In this document: positions 1 to 7,146 of the stretch, one piece after another
Position numbering within the stretch: position 1 is the stretch's first letter
Layout of the letters: every line of letters begins with the position of its first letter
Assembly: GCA_900318855.1 (NCBI GenBank)
Contig: ONMG01000134.1
Coordinates: 1 to 19,665, forward strand
DNA from: an uncultured Prevotella sp.
Lineage (GTDB): Bacteria > Bacteroidota > Bacteroidia > Bacteroidales > Bacteroidaceae
Reading direction: 5' to 3'
Length of the DNA stretch: 19,665 nt
Position numbers and translations under genes: made by a program
Notes under the pieces: generated by a model
Told to the model about the DNA's origin: nothing
The model's database searches: none
What the model saw: only the letters and a program-made list of their open reading frames with translations

Positions 1-11
1 ACACCCCAAAG

Positions 12-86
12 TGGGCGTTGACGGATTCGAACCGCCGACCCTCTGCTTGTAAGGCAGATGCTCTAAACCAACTGAGCTAAACGCCC
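12..86 (-). tRNA. tRNA-Val (anticodon UAC)
   Basis: Read on the minus strand, the sequence folds as a complete cloverleaf. The 7-bp acceptor stem is GGGCGTT/AACGCCC with discriminator A. The D-stem is GCTC/GAGC, and the anticodon stem TCTGC/GCAGA encloses loop CTTACAA, giving anticodon TAC (valine, GUN codons). The T-arm carries the TTCGAAT loop. The 3' CCA is not encoded, since the genomic sequence after A73 is CTT, so it must be added by the CCA-adding enzyme. It lies alone, downstream of its own promoter, with no other tRNA visible before the window edge. Confidence 0.97.
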
Positions 87-104
87 TCATATGCTTAGCG
101 AATG

Positions 105-136
105 CAAAGTTAACGCAATAAGTTGAGCCCACCAAA
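105..136 (-). promoter_or_regulatory. Bacteroidetes-type promoter of tRNA-Val
   Basis: On the minus strand a -33 element TTTG (133-136) is followed after exactly 20 bp by TAACTTTG (105-112), a full match to the TTTG-N19-21-TAnnTTTG consensus of Bacteroidetes. The expected start of transcription is a few bases downstream, about 10-15 nt before the mature 5' end of the tRNA at 86. This is one of the cleanest promoters in the window. Confidence 0.85.
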
Positions 137-149
137 GGAAAAGGGCACT

Positions 150-195
150 TTTTTAAAATAAAAAGGGGATGCCGCTCAGGACATCCCCTCTTTAA
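150..195 (-). terminator. Rho-independent terminator after the OmpA-family gene
   Basis: A perfect 7-bp stem, GGGGATG (165-171) with CATCCCC (182-188), closes a 10-base loop. Read on the minus strand it is followed by a TTTTTATTTT run. It sits 27 bp past the stop codon of the OmpA-family gene and insulates the tRNA promoter. Confidence 0.88.
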
Positions 196-215
196 TATCT
201 CTTGTCGAGGTGAGC

Positions 216-1361
216 TTACTCAGCAACCTTCACAGTAGCGCGACGGTTGAACGAGATAGGAGACAGCTCATCCACACCACCGTGACCGGTAGTAGTGATG
301 TTGTCGCGGCTCACGCCCATCTTAACGAGCTCGTTGGCAACGGTCTTAGCACGCTCCTCAGACAGCCACTGGTTGTGAGCAGCCTTACCGGTAGCGCTGT
401 CAGCATAGCCGTCCACCTGCAGCTTGGAACCGTTCTCCTTAGCGTACTTAGCAACAGCCTTCACGTTGACGAGATCCTTCTGAGAAGCGATGTTGGTCTT
501 GTTGAGGTTGAAGAAGACAGAAACAGGAGTGTTGACGAATTCCTTCACCGACTGAGCGGGCTTCTGGTTAGCCAGCAGATTCTTCAGGCGAGCGTTCTCA
601 GCGTTAGCATCGTTGAGCTGTGCGTTGAGGGCATCGATCTGAGACTGCGAGAGAGCCTTGATAGCGTCCACATCGGGTACCTTATCCCATGTAGCCTTGC
701 CGAGGTTGAAGGTCAGACCAAGCTCAGCGTAGAGGTTGTTGTCGTGAGAGTCCCAACCGCGGTTAGGATGCTTGGCATAGTCATAACCATCGAGGTCACC
801 CTCGTAGCGGTTCCAACCGAGTTCGAGGTTGAGGGCTACATGACGGCTAAGACGGAACTCATTCAAGATACCAGCGCTAAGGCCAGTAGCATAGTAGTTG
901 TGAGTCATCGAACGGCCTACACCACCACCAACGAAGGGAATGAAGTTCCATACACGGGTAGGATTGTAACCACAGAGCATGTTGCTGAGGTTGAACAGGA
1001 TATGCTCATTGGCAATCCAGTAGCTGTTGAAGTTACCGTCCTTTACGTCGTTGTTCACCTGATGACCCCAAATGCCCTGCAGCTTTGTGCGGAGTCCGAG
1101 ACCGGGAGTGAACCACTTACCGATAGCAACAGAAGCAGCAGGATTGGCACGGAAGTCCTTGAAGGGGCTTCTTGCAAGACCCTGACCATGCTCCTGACCA
1201 GAGTACCATGCGTTCCAATCCACACCAGCCTGGATAAACCAGTTGGACCAGAATGAATTTGTTGCGACACTGTACTTCAGCGTCGGATCTGCGTTAGTCT
1301 CCTGAGCAGCTGCTCCGAGGGACACGCCGGCTAATGCCAAAATAACGAATAATTTTTTCAT
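216..1361 (-). CDS. OmpA-family outer-membrane protein
   Basis: This 381-residue protein has a signal peptide at residues 1-19 or 20 (MKKLFVILALAGVSLGAAA). A beta-barrel-like region rich in alternating aromatic and glycine residues covers about 31-222. A short heptad-like linker follows at about 232-264, then a C-terminal OmpA domain at about 279-381. The peptidoglycan-binding signature of that domain is visible: GYAD with D321, and NQWLSEERA with R337, the two residues that usually contact diaminopimelate. It should tether the outer membrane to the cell wall, and members of this family are among the most abundant proteins in Prevotella and Bacteroides. It is monocistronic, with its own -7 box upstream and a terminator downstream. 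The ATG start is well placed for the signal peptide. The unusual 22-bp repeat array lies about 240 bp upstream of the start. Confidence 0.95.
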   Translation of the reverse strand: MKKLFVILALAGVSLGAAAQETNADPTLKYSVATNSFWSNWFIQAGVDWNAWYSGQEHGQGLARSPFKDFRANPAASVAIGKWFTPGLGLRTKLQGIWGHQVNNDVKDGNFNSYWIANEHILFNLSNMLCGYNPTRVWNFIPFVGGGVGRSMTHNYYATGLSAGILNEFRLSRHVALNLELGWNRYEGDLDGYDYAKHPNRGWDSHDNNLYAELGLTFNLGKATWDKVPDVDAIKALSQSQIDALNAQLNDANAENARLKNLLANQKPAQSVKEFVNTPVSVFFNLNKTNIASQKDLVNVKAVAKYAKENGSKLQVDGYADSATGKAAHNQWLSEERAKTVANELVKMGVSRDNITTTGHGGVDELSPISFNRRATVKVAE

Positions 1362-1423
1362 AACCTTATTTATATTAAATCAATAACTTCCATCAAGCTT
1401 GTCTTACCACAGCTAATCGAGTG

Positions 1424-1450
1424 CAAAGTTAATAATATTATTGATACAAA
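1424..1450 (-). promoter_or_regulatory. Probable promoter of the OmpA-family gene
   Basis: The minus strand carries a full -7 match, TAACTTTG, at 1424-1431. The nearest upstream TTTG (1447-1450) is only 15 bp away, shorter than the usual 19-21 bp, so the -33 element is uncertain. The leader would be about 55 nt, AT-rich, ending in AAGGTTATG. Confidence 0.6.
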
Positions 1451-1598
1451 TGGACTTTTTCAACAGAAAATATAAAATTTAACAAAATTAAAGCCTTGTC
1501 GGGCAATAATTGAGGGGGTAGAGGGTTAAAACCGGAGCCTTGGAATGGTAATAACGGACATTTGTACGTTAAGCGCCAGAGGGGCCACAATGAGAGTC

Positions 1599-1708
1599 CT
1601 GCCACGAACGTGATACGGTCCTGCCACGAACGTGATACGGTGCTGCCACGAACGTGACACAGTCCTGCCACGAACGTGACATGGTGCTGTCACGAACGTG
1701 ACAGCGCG
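1599..1708. repeat. Five tandem 22-bp repeats with a CACGAACGTG dyad core
   Basis: The core CACGAACGTG occurs at 1603, 1625, 1647, 1669 and 1691, exactly 22 bp apart. Each unit reads approximately CTGCCACGAACGTGAyACrG. The core is an inverted repeat, CACG-AA-CGTG. In the last unit, nearest mutL, a C-to-T change makes the dyad a perfect 7-bp arm, TGTCACG-AA-CGTGACA. A 22-bp period is about two helical turns, so all dyads would face the same side of the DNA. The period is not a multiple of three, which argues against coding. It could be an operator array, a string of small RNA hairpins or a variable-number repeat. Confidence 0.9.
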
Positions 1709-1753
1709 GCGCATGGCAGGGTGCAAGATGTCATCCTCCAGGCGCCGCCCGCT

Positions 1754-1794
1754 CTATCCATCCACCCGCACAAGTTCAACTGGTGGAAGGATAG
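1754..1794 (-). terminator. Hairpin downstream of mutL (possible 3' end)
   Basis: Arms at 1754-1766 (CTATCCATCCACC) and 1782-1794 (GGTGGAAGGATAG) pair over 13 positions with one mismatch around a 15-base loop. It begins 19 bp after the mutL stop. No T-run follows on the minus strand, so it is either an atypical terminator or an RNA-stabilising 3' stem. Confidence 0.5.
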
Positions 1795-1812
1795 CCAAAG
1801 AAGCGTCTGATG

Positions 1813-3636
1813 TTAGGAGAGCAGATGCTCTATCTCCTGCTGTCGAAGTATGCACAGGATTGGGCTTCCATCCGGGGAATAGTTAGGATTACTACAAGCG
1901 AAAAGCCGGTTGATGAGGTCTTCCATCTCGTTATTGTCAAGTACCTGCCCCTGGGGAATGGCTGCGTTCCGCGCCAAACTGAGTGCCATCGACTTACGGA
2001 TCTCCTCTGCACCCGAAGCCTCGCTGTCACGTGCCGAATCCACCATGTCGCGCACGATAGAGGCCGGATTAAGCCCATCGAGTCCGGCCGGGACGCCATT
2101 CACCGAATAGTCGCCCTTGCCCAAATCCGTAAGGTCGAAGCCCATCAGCTTCAGTTCTTCCTCCATCTTTCCCAAGAGCACCTGCTCGGAAGGTGAGAAA
2201 TGGATGACCTCGGGGAACATCTCTTTCTGAGACGACATGCGGCCAGGCACCTTGCTTAAATACTGCTCATAGAGAATGCGGACATGGGCGCGGTGCTGAT
2301 CGATAATCATCAGTCCCGACTTCACGGCTGTCATAATATATTTTCCCTTATACTGATAGTGCATAGGCGACTTCTCAGCGATGATACTCTCACCCTGCTG
2401 ACTCGCAGGTTCCGTCTGTTCCTCCTCAAAGAGCGTCTGCTCTTCGATGGGATCCGGCTTGCTCTGCCCGGCGTAGAGTTCCTCCCAGCCGGCAGGAGCC
2501 TTCGTGTCGGGAACATGGGGCGAGTCCTTAAAAGGATTGTACTGTGGGTTGTACTCCACCTTGGGTGCCTGCATGTGTGCGGGACTCGGATTGAAGACTG
2601 GGATATCGGGTTTGCCCTCCGTATCGAAATCGATGGATGGCACATCGTTGTAGAGTCCGATGCTCTCCCTTACAGCCGCCGAGAGAATCTGCCAAATGGC
2701 CTGCTCATTGTCGAACTTTATTTCAGTCTTCGTGGGATGGATGTTGACGTCGATTGAATCGGGGGCCACGTCGAAATAGATGAAATAAGGCACCTGCTCG
2801 CCTTGAGGCACCAGACGATCGAAGGCCGACATCACTGCCTTGTTGAAGTAGGGATGACGCATGAAGCGCCCATTGACAAAGAAATACTGGTGGGCACCCT
2901 TCTTGCGGGCCGACTCCGGCTTGCCCACATAGCCATTGATGCGGCACATGGTCGTGTCGACTTTCAGGGGGAGCAGGTCGGAGTTGATTTTCTTACCGAA
3001 GACCTCCACGATGCGCTGCATCTGCGAGCCCTGACGCAGGTTGAAGAGCTCCACCCCATTGCTCCGGAGCGTGAACGAGATGGAGGGATAAACCAGCACG
3101 ATGCGCTCGAAGGCAGCCAGAATATTGCTGAGCTCGGTGGCGTTCGACTTGAGAAACTTTCGCCTTGCAGGGACATTGAAGAAAAGGTTCTCCACCAAGA
3201 AGTTGCTCCCCTGCTGACAAGAGCACGGCTCCTGCCCCTTAAACCGGGAAGCACTTATGGACAAATGAGTGCCTATTTCATCGTCTGCCGTGCGCGTGCG
3301 CAGTTCCACCTGGGCCACGGCAGCGATGGAGGGCAGTGCCTCACCGCGGAATCCCATGGTATGCAGGGAGAAGAGGTCGTCGGCCTGACGGATTTTCGAA
3401 GTAGCGTGACGCTCGAAGGAGAGGCGTGCGTCGGTCTCCGACATACCCTTGCCATCGTCGATGACCTGTATGGAGGTGCGACCAGCATCGACAATCAGCA
3501 CATCGATATGTGTGGCACCGGCATCGACAGAGTTCTCCACCAGTTCTTTCACAACACTGGCAGGGCGCTGAATCACCTCGCCCGCTGCTATCTGATTGGC
3601 TACTGAATCGGGTAAAAGCTGAATGATGTCACTCAT
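1813..3636 (-). CDS. mutL: DNA mismatch repair protein MutL
   Basis: This 607-residue protein is the ATP-dependent coordinator of mismatch repair, acting after MutS. The N-terminal GHKL ATPase is intact: QIAAGEVIQRPASVVKELVENS with E31 and N35, DGKGM at 61-65, ATSKI around 78-82, and GFRGEAL at 95-101. A transducer domain follows to about residue 330. An acidic, proline-rich linker runs from about 335 to 425, and the C-terminal dimerisation domain from about 430 to 607. The position of the endonuclease motif DQHA(x)2E(x)4E reads DQHRAHVRILYE (446-457), so the A and the first E are replaced by R and V. The usual CPHGRP reads SPDGSP (587-592). It therefore looks like a non-endonuclease MutL. 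It is the last gene of the guaB-to-mutL cluster, 87 bp after the small membrane protein gene. Confidence 0.97.
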   Translation of the reverse strand: MSDIIQLLPDSVANQIAAGEVIQRPASVVKELVENSVDAGATHIDVLIVDAGRTSIQVIDDGKGMSETDARLSFERHATSKIRQADDLFSLHTMGFRGEALPSIAAVAQVELRTRTADDEIGTHLSISASRFKGQEPCSCQQGSNFLVENLFFNVPARRKFLKSNATELSNILAAFERIVLVYPSISFTLRSNGVELFNLRQGSQMQRIVEVFGKKINSDLLPLKVDTTMCRINGYVGKPESARKKGAHQYFFVNGRFMRHPYFNKAVMSAFDRLVPQGEQVPYFIYFDVAPDSIDVNIHPTKTEIKFDNEQAIWQILSAAVRESIGLYNDVPSIDFDTEGKPDIPVFNPSPAHMQAPKVEYNPQYNPFKDSPHVPDTKAPAGWEELYAGQSKPDPIEEQTLFEEEQTEPASQQGESIIAEKSPMHYQYKGKYIMTAVKSGLMIIDQHRAHVRILYEQYLSKVPGRMSSQKEMFPEVIHFSPSEQVLLGKMEEELKLMGFDLTDLGKGDYSVNGVPAGLDGLNPASIVRDMVDSARDSEASGAEEIRKSMALSLARNAAIPQGQVLDNNEMEDLINRLFACSNPNYSPDGSPILCILRQQEIEHLLS

Positions 3637-3723
3637 AGAATTTATATGTGGGATGTTAAGTACATTAAACCATTATCTCTCTTCTCAAGCACCTTGCCAG
3701 GAAGTTCAGGCGACCTATAAGCA

Positions 3724-4014
3724 TCAGCCGAAGAGGACATAAAGTGCGGAGATGATGAGTAGGAGCAGAAGCAGGCACCCCATATGGCCTGTCATCTTCC
3801 AAGCTGCCATCCCGACGCGCCTTCGCCGCTGCAGCGACGACTTGAATGCGGCATGGATAGCTCCACGACTTTCCGCCTCTTGGGATACTGAACCGCCGGC
3901 TGACGACTCACGTGCCCTGCGCTCAGCATCCTCTACCACCTGACGGTGCTCATCATAATAGATGTAGCTGTGGCGGAAGCCCTTAGGGCGTTGCGTCTTA
4001 AAAAAGCCGGTCAC
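3724..4014 (-). CDS. Small tail-anchored membrane protein between the OstA-like gene and mutL
   Basis: This is a 96-residue protein of unknown function. The N-terminal two thirds are hydrophilic and strongly charged, with an RQVVEDAERRARES helix near 24-37 and a basic cluster LQRRRR at 61-66. One hydrophobic segment fills the C-terminus (about 77-95, GCLLLLLLIISALYVLF), predicting a tail-anchored or single-pass membrane protein. The start is GTG (4012-4014), overlapping the TGA of the upstream gene by 4 bp (GTGA), which implies translational coupling. No earlier in-frame ATG is available, and the next Met is residue 69. I recall small proteins of similar shape next to mutL in other Bacteroidales, but cannot name a family. 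The context suggests an envelope role tied to the OstA-like and SurA-like neighbours. Confidence 0.8.
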   Translation of the reverse strand: MTGFFKTQRPKGFRHSYIYYDEHRQVVEDAERRARESSAGGSVSQEAESRGAIHAAFKSSLQRRRRVGMAAWKMTGHMGCLLLLLLIISALYVLFG

Positions 4015-5672
4015 TGCGCACCTCCTCCGGAGCCCAACTGCTGCAGGGGAGCCGCATGGCGTTCTATCTTCTTCAGCTTCTCGCCCTCACTCTTTCCACG
4101 CCAGACGAAGATGTCATCCTTGTTGCGCGGTCGGATGCTGTCGAACCAGGCAAATGCATCGAGTTTGTATCTCGTGGGGGGTATCTGTGTCATCGGGTAG
4201 ATAATATTGTCGGCCTTGTCCGACCATATCTTCTGGAGTTGGCGCTGAGGCGAGAAATACATCCTCATGGAATCGGTTTCGGTGTAGTTCAGTCCAATGA
4301 GCGAGCTATCCTTGTCGTCCTGCGGAAAATAGATGACTCTCACGTTGCCCGTTGCTACACTCCGCCTTAGATTGCCCTCCTCGAAGAAGGCAAACATCTG
4401 TCGGGAGGATATCTGATTGAAATGATCCTTCTCGTCCACCTGCTCAATAGACAGTGCCTGCCCTATGACGCGGGCTTCGCGCACGGTGCTGTCGCCCATG
4501 AACACAAGAATCCTCTCGCCTAACAGTTGCCGGTTGGCATTCCATACAATGGGGTCACGGTACATCGTCATGCAAGAGTCGAGCGAGGAGAACACCAGCG
4601 AATCGCACACGGCCTGAATATCGTTGCGGTAAGCCCGGACATGGGGATAAGCATGGCCCACGCGGTAGACGGAGTCGGTATTTATATTATAGGTGTAGAG
4701 CTTCAGGGTGTCGGCATGCAGATAGAGCGTGTCCTTCTGCGAATAGTCCTTCACCAGCACCCGCTTGGTAGCATAGCCATAGCCCGTCTTTTCGTTGTAC
4801 CGAAGATAGCCACAATGCAGGGTATTCTTCTGCTTCTTGTCAACATACACCACATTTCCGAAGCCCTCGCTCATATCCTCCTTCTTATAGAAGAGACTGT
4901 CACCCACAATCGTCTTGTCGCCATCCACCACGGTAGAGCGTCCGAAGAGCCGGGCACGATCGGAGTGGGTATCATAATAGCCGTTTGTAGTCTTGACGGT
5001 GCTCTTTCCCGACAGGATGCGGGAAGGACCCAAAAGGTGAGCCATCGACTTTCGGGTATCGTAATAGAGGGTATCGGTGTAGATATGGTCCTTGCCATTC
5101 TTAAGTTCCACACTGTAGTAGAACACGGCCTCCTTCGACTTCAGGTTGTACTGCCCCCAATCCGACTTCAAGCGGTTCTTCCCGTCGACAAGTACACCGC
5201 CCTCGAAGAAGTAGGCATAATTGTAGAGCCTATCGTAATTCAGGCTGTCGGTGTTGAGTGTCTGCTTGCGGTGGTGCAGCCATACGTTCTTCCGAGCCTC
5301 CATCATCTGCTGTTGCCCGTCGTAGAATGCATGGTCGCAGGAGAGTGAGAGCGTATCACCCTGAATGAAATGGACGTGTCCAAAGGCCTTGACCGAATTG
5401 GAAGCCTGATAGAAGAATGCGCTGTCGCAGGTGAGATGAGCTCCCTTATGGCGAAAGGCCACATGGCCTTTGACAATCTGGGCATCGGGATTCGTACCAT
5501 ACATATCAAACTTCAATTCATCAGCATGTATGAGGTAGATGCGCTCGTCTGCGGGCTTGGCGGCCTTACGGTGCTTCTGTGCGGCAAACACACTTAGCCC
5601 AAGCAGGCATAGAACTGCCAAGAACACAATTCTATGCCCGCCGAGCAAGTTAGACTTCCTACTCGCTGTCAT
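4011..5672 (-). CDS. OstA-like protein (LptA/LptD N-terminal-like, LPS transport)
   Basis: The protein has about 553 residues. An N-terminal hydrophobic segment (about 11-30, IVFLAVLCLLGLSVFAA) acts as a signal peptide or anchor. After it come repeated beta-strand motifs of the OstA/LptA type: YLIHADELKFD, VKGHVAFRHKGAHLTCDSAFFY and DTLSLSCDHAFYDGQQQ, then many YYDT and DSLFY repeats to about residue 400. In LptA and LptD such folds form a beta-jellyroll that carries LPS across the periplasm, so a role in LPS delivery to the outer membrane is likely. A longer frame would start at TTG (5681), but the ATG at 5672 overlaps the upstream TGA by 4 bp (ATGA) and is preferred. It follows two periplasmic isomerase genes, which fits outer-membrane assembly. 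Confidence 0.88.
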   Translation of the reverse strand: MTASRKSNLLGGHRIVFLAVLCLLGLSVFAAQKHRKAAKPADERIYLIHADELKFDMYGTNPDAQIVKGHVAFRHKGAHLTCDSAFFYQASNSVKAFGHVHFIQGDTLSLSCDHAFYDGQQQMMEARKNVWLHHRKQTLNTDSLNYDRLYNYAYFFEGGVLVDGKNRLKSDWGQYNLKSKEAVFYYSVELKNGKDHIYTDTLYYDTRKSMAHLLGPSRILSGKSTVKTTNGYYDTHSDRARLFGRSTVVDGDKTIVGDSLFYKKEDMSEGFGNVVYVDKKQKNTLHCGYLRYNEKTGYGYATKRVLVKDYSQKDTLYLHADTLKLYTYNINTDSVYRVGHAYPHVRAYRNDIQAVCDSLVFSSLDSCMTMYRDPIVWNANRQLLGERILVFMGDSTVREARVIGQALSIEQVDEKDHFNQISSRQMFAFFEEGNLRRSVATGNVRVIYFPQDDKDSSLIGLNYTETDSMRMYFSPQRQLQKIWSDKADNIIYPMTQIPPTRYKLDAFAWFDSIRPRNKDDIFVWRGKSEGEKLKKIERHAAPLQQLGSGGGAQ

Positions 5673-7099
5673 TTCACCCAACCTTGATATTCGTATTGTC
5701 CCTGTCTGTAACGGGGTTTCATACTTACATAGGTGTGCTTTATCTTTTCCACAATCCAGTCGTTAATCACTTTCTCGCGCTCCTTCTCGAGCACAAGGTT
5801 CTTCATCACCTGATAATCCTCTGTGATGGTCGCCTTGTGGGCCGGAATCTTATCCTTGAGCTTAATAATGGCAGCCACCGTCTTGCCCTTGTTGTTAATC
5901 ATGCTGAAGGCCTTGGATATCTCACCCACTTTCATCGTGGCCACCTGGCGCTGAATCTCGGTTGGCAGGTCCTTCATCTGAAAGCGCGAGGTGAGACTCT
6001 GGTTAGCAACGTCGGTGTAGGCCATCAGTCCATGATTGCTCCGCGTATCCTTATCGTCGGACACGTAGGTGGCAGCATCCTCGAAGGAGAACTTTCCTTT
6101 ACGGATGTCGGCAGCGATAGAGTCCAAACGCGTGCAGGCCGAGTCGATTTCCAGCTGTGTCACTTTAGGCCGGAGCAGGATGTGGCGCACTTTTATCTTG
6201 TCGCCTCGCTTGTCGACCAACTGAATGATATGGTAGCCGAACTCGGTCTCCACAATCTTCGATATCTTTTTGGGGTCGGTGAGATTGAAAGCCACGTTGG
6301 CAAAAGCAGGGTCAAGCATGCCACGGCTCATATAGTCCATCTCGCCACCTTGCAAGGCCGATACCGGGTCTTCTGAATACAGACGGGCGAGCGTCGCGAA
6401 GGTAGTCTCACCACTCGTCACTCGTCTGGTGAAATCGCGCAGCTGGTCCTTCACCCTATTGATTTCACTTTGGGATATCTTCGGCTGGCGCGTAATAATC
6501 TCCACCTCCACCTCTGTAGGTACCATGGGGATGCTGTCCTTGGGCATATTGCTGAAATAACGGCGCACGTCGGACGGGGTGACCTTGACGTCCTTCACCA
6601 GTTCCCTGCGCATATTCTGCACGAGCAACGTATTCTTGAAGTCATCATGCAGCGACGACCTCATCTCGGCCACGCTCTGCCCACGCCATTCCTCCAGCTT
6701 CTCTTTCGAGCCAGCCAACTGTATCCACCGGTTAATCTGCTCGTCAACACGTGCAGCCACATCAGACTCCGAAACCTGAATGGAGTCAAGCTGGGCCTGA
6801 TGGACAAACAATTTCTGGACTGCCAGCTGTTCAGGAATGGAAAAATCAGGATTGCCGCGGAACTTCACGCCCTCGGCCTCACCTTGCAGACGCATGGCCT
6901 CGACATCGGATTTCAGAATGGGCTCATCGCCCACAACCCATATCACCTCGTCAATAACGCTGTTCTCGGGGGCCACAGAGTCGACCGAGGCCTTCTTAAC
7001 AGGGTCATCGGCAGCCATGCCTCCGGCAGCCTTGGCTGTAATCCCCAACAGCAGCATCGCTGCGAGGAAGATAGCAAATATCCTATAACCTTTATACAT
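5669..7099 (-). CDS. SurA-like periplasmic peptidylprolyl isomerase (two parvulin domains)
   Basis: This 476-residue protein starts with a hydrophobic signal segment (about 7-25). A SurA-type N-terminal chaperone region follows (about 48-180; IDEVIWVVGDEPILKSDVE is the usual SurA opening). It then has two parvulin (PpiC) domains. The first, about 196-298, contains the FATLARLYSEDPVSALQGGEMDYM and FGYHIIQLVDKR signatures. The second, about 301-417, opens with IKVRHILLRP and is more diverged. A C-terminal helix (about 420-460) completes the SurA layout. It should escort unfolded outer-membrane proteins across the periplasm. It is 47 bp downstream of a second PPIase gene and overlaps the OstA-like gene by 4 bp. 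I do not assign surA outright, because Bacteroidetes carry several paralogues. Confidence 0.9.
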   Translation of the reverse strand: MYKGYRIFAIFLAAMLLLGITAKAAGGMAADDPVKKASVDSVAPENSVIDEVIWVVGDEPILKSDVEAMRLQGEAEGVKFRGNPDFSIPEQLAVQKLFVHQAQLDSIQVSESDVAARVDEQINRWIQLAGSKEKLEEWRGQSVAEMRSSLHDDFKNTLLVQNMRRELVKDVKVTPSDVRRYFSNMPKDSIPMVPTEVEVEIITRQPKISQSEINRVKDQLRDFTRRVTSGETTFATLARLYSEDPVSALQGGEMDYMSRGMLDPAFANVAFNLTDPKKISKIVETEFGYHIIQLVDKRGDKIKVRHILLRPKVTQLEIDSACTRLDSIAADIRKGKFSFEDAATYVSDDKDTRSNHGLMAYTDVANQSLTSRFQMKDLPTEIQRQVATMKVGEISKAFSMINNKGKTVAAIIKLKDKIPAHKATITEDYQVMKNLVLEKEREKVINDWIVEKIKHTYVSMKPRYRQGQYEYQGWVK

Positions 7100-7146
7100 G
7101 AGATGTCTTATTTAGAAGATTGTCAGTCCCAGGACTGAAGAAAATG

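Larger units (their letters stand above)
1362..1812. other. 451-bp intergenic region between mutL and the OmpA-family gene
   Basis: No gene is credible here. The region has three parts. Next to the OmpA-family gene (1362-1500) is an AT-rich leader and promoter zone. The middle (about 1599-1708) holds five 22-bp dyad repeats. Next to mutL (1754-1794) is a long imperfect hairpin just past the mutL stop. Short open frames across the repeats arise from the repeats themselves and are not supported as genes. Confidence 0.8.

Noticed and set aside
210..1256. 348-codon plus-strand open frame opposite the OmpA-family gene
   Set aside because: Antisense to a complete OmpA-domain protein; no recognisable family features.
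1599..1708. Possible CRISPR array
   Set aside because: The units are directly tandem at 22 bp with no unique spacers, and there are no cas genes in the window.
1438..1726. Short minus-strand frames (66 and 77 codons) across the 22-bp repeats
   Set aside because: Their composition comes from repeats whose period is not a multiple of three; no start context or protein character.
5673..5681. TTG start three codons upstream for the OstA-like protein
   Set aside because: The ATG at 5672 gives a classical 4-bp ATGA overlap with the upstream stop.
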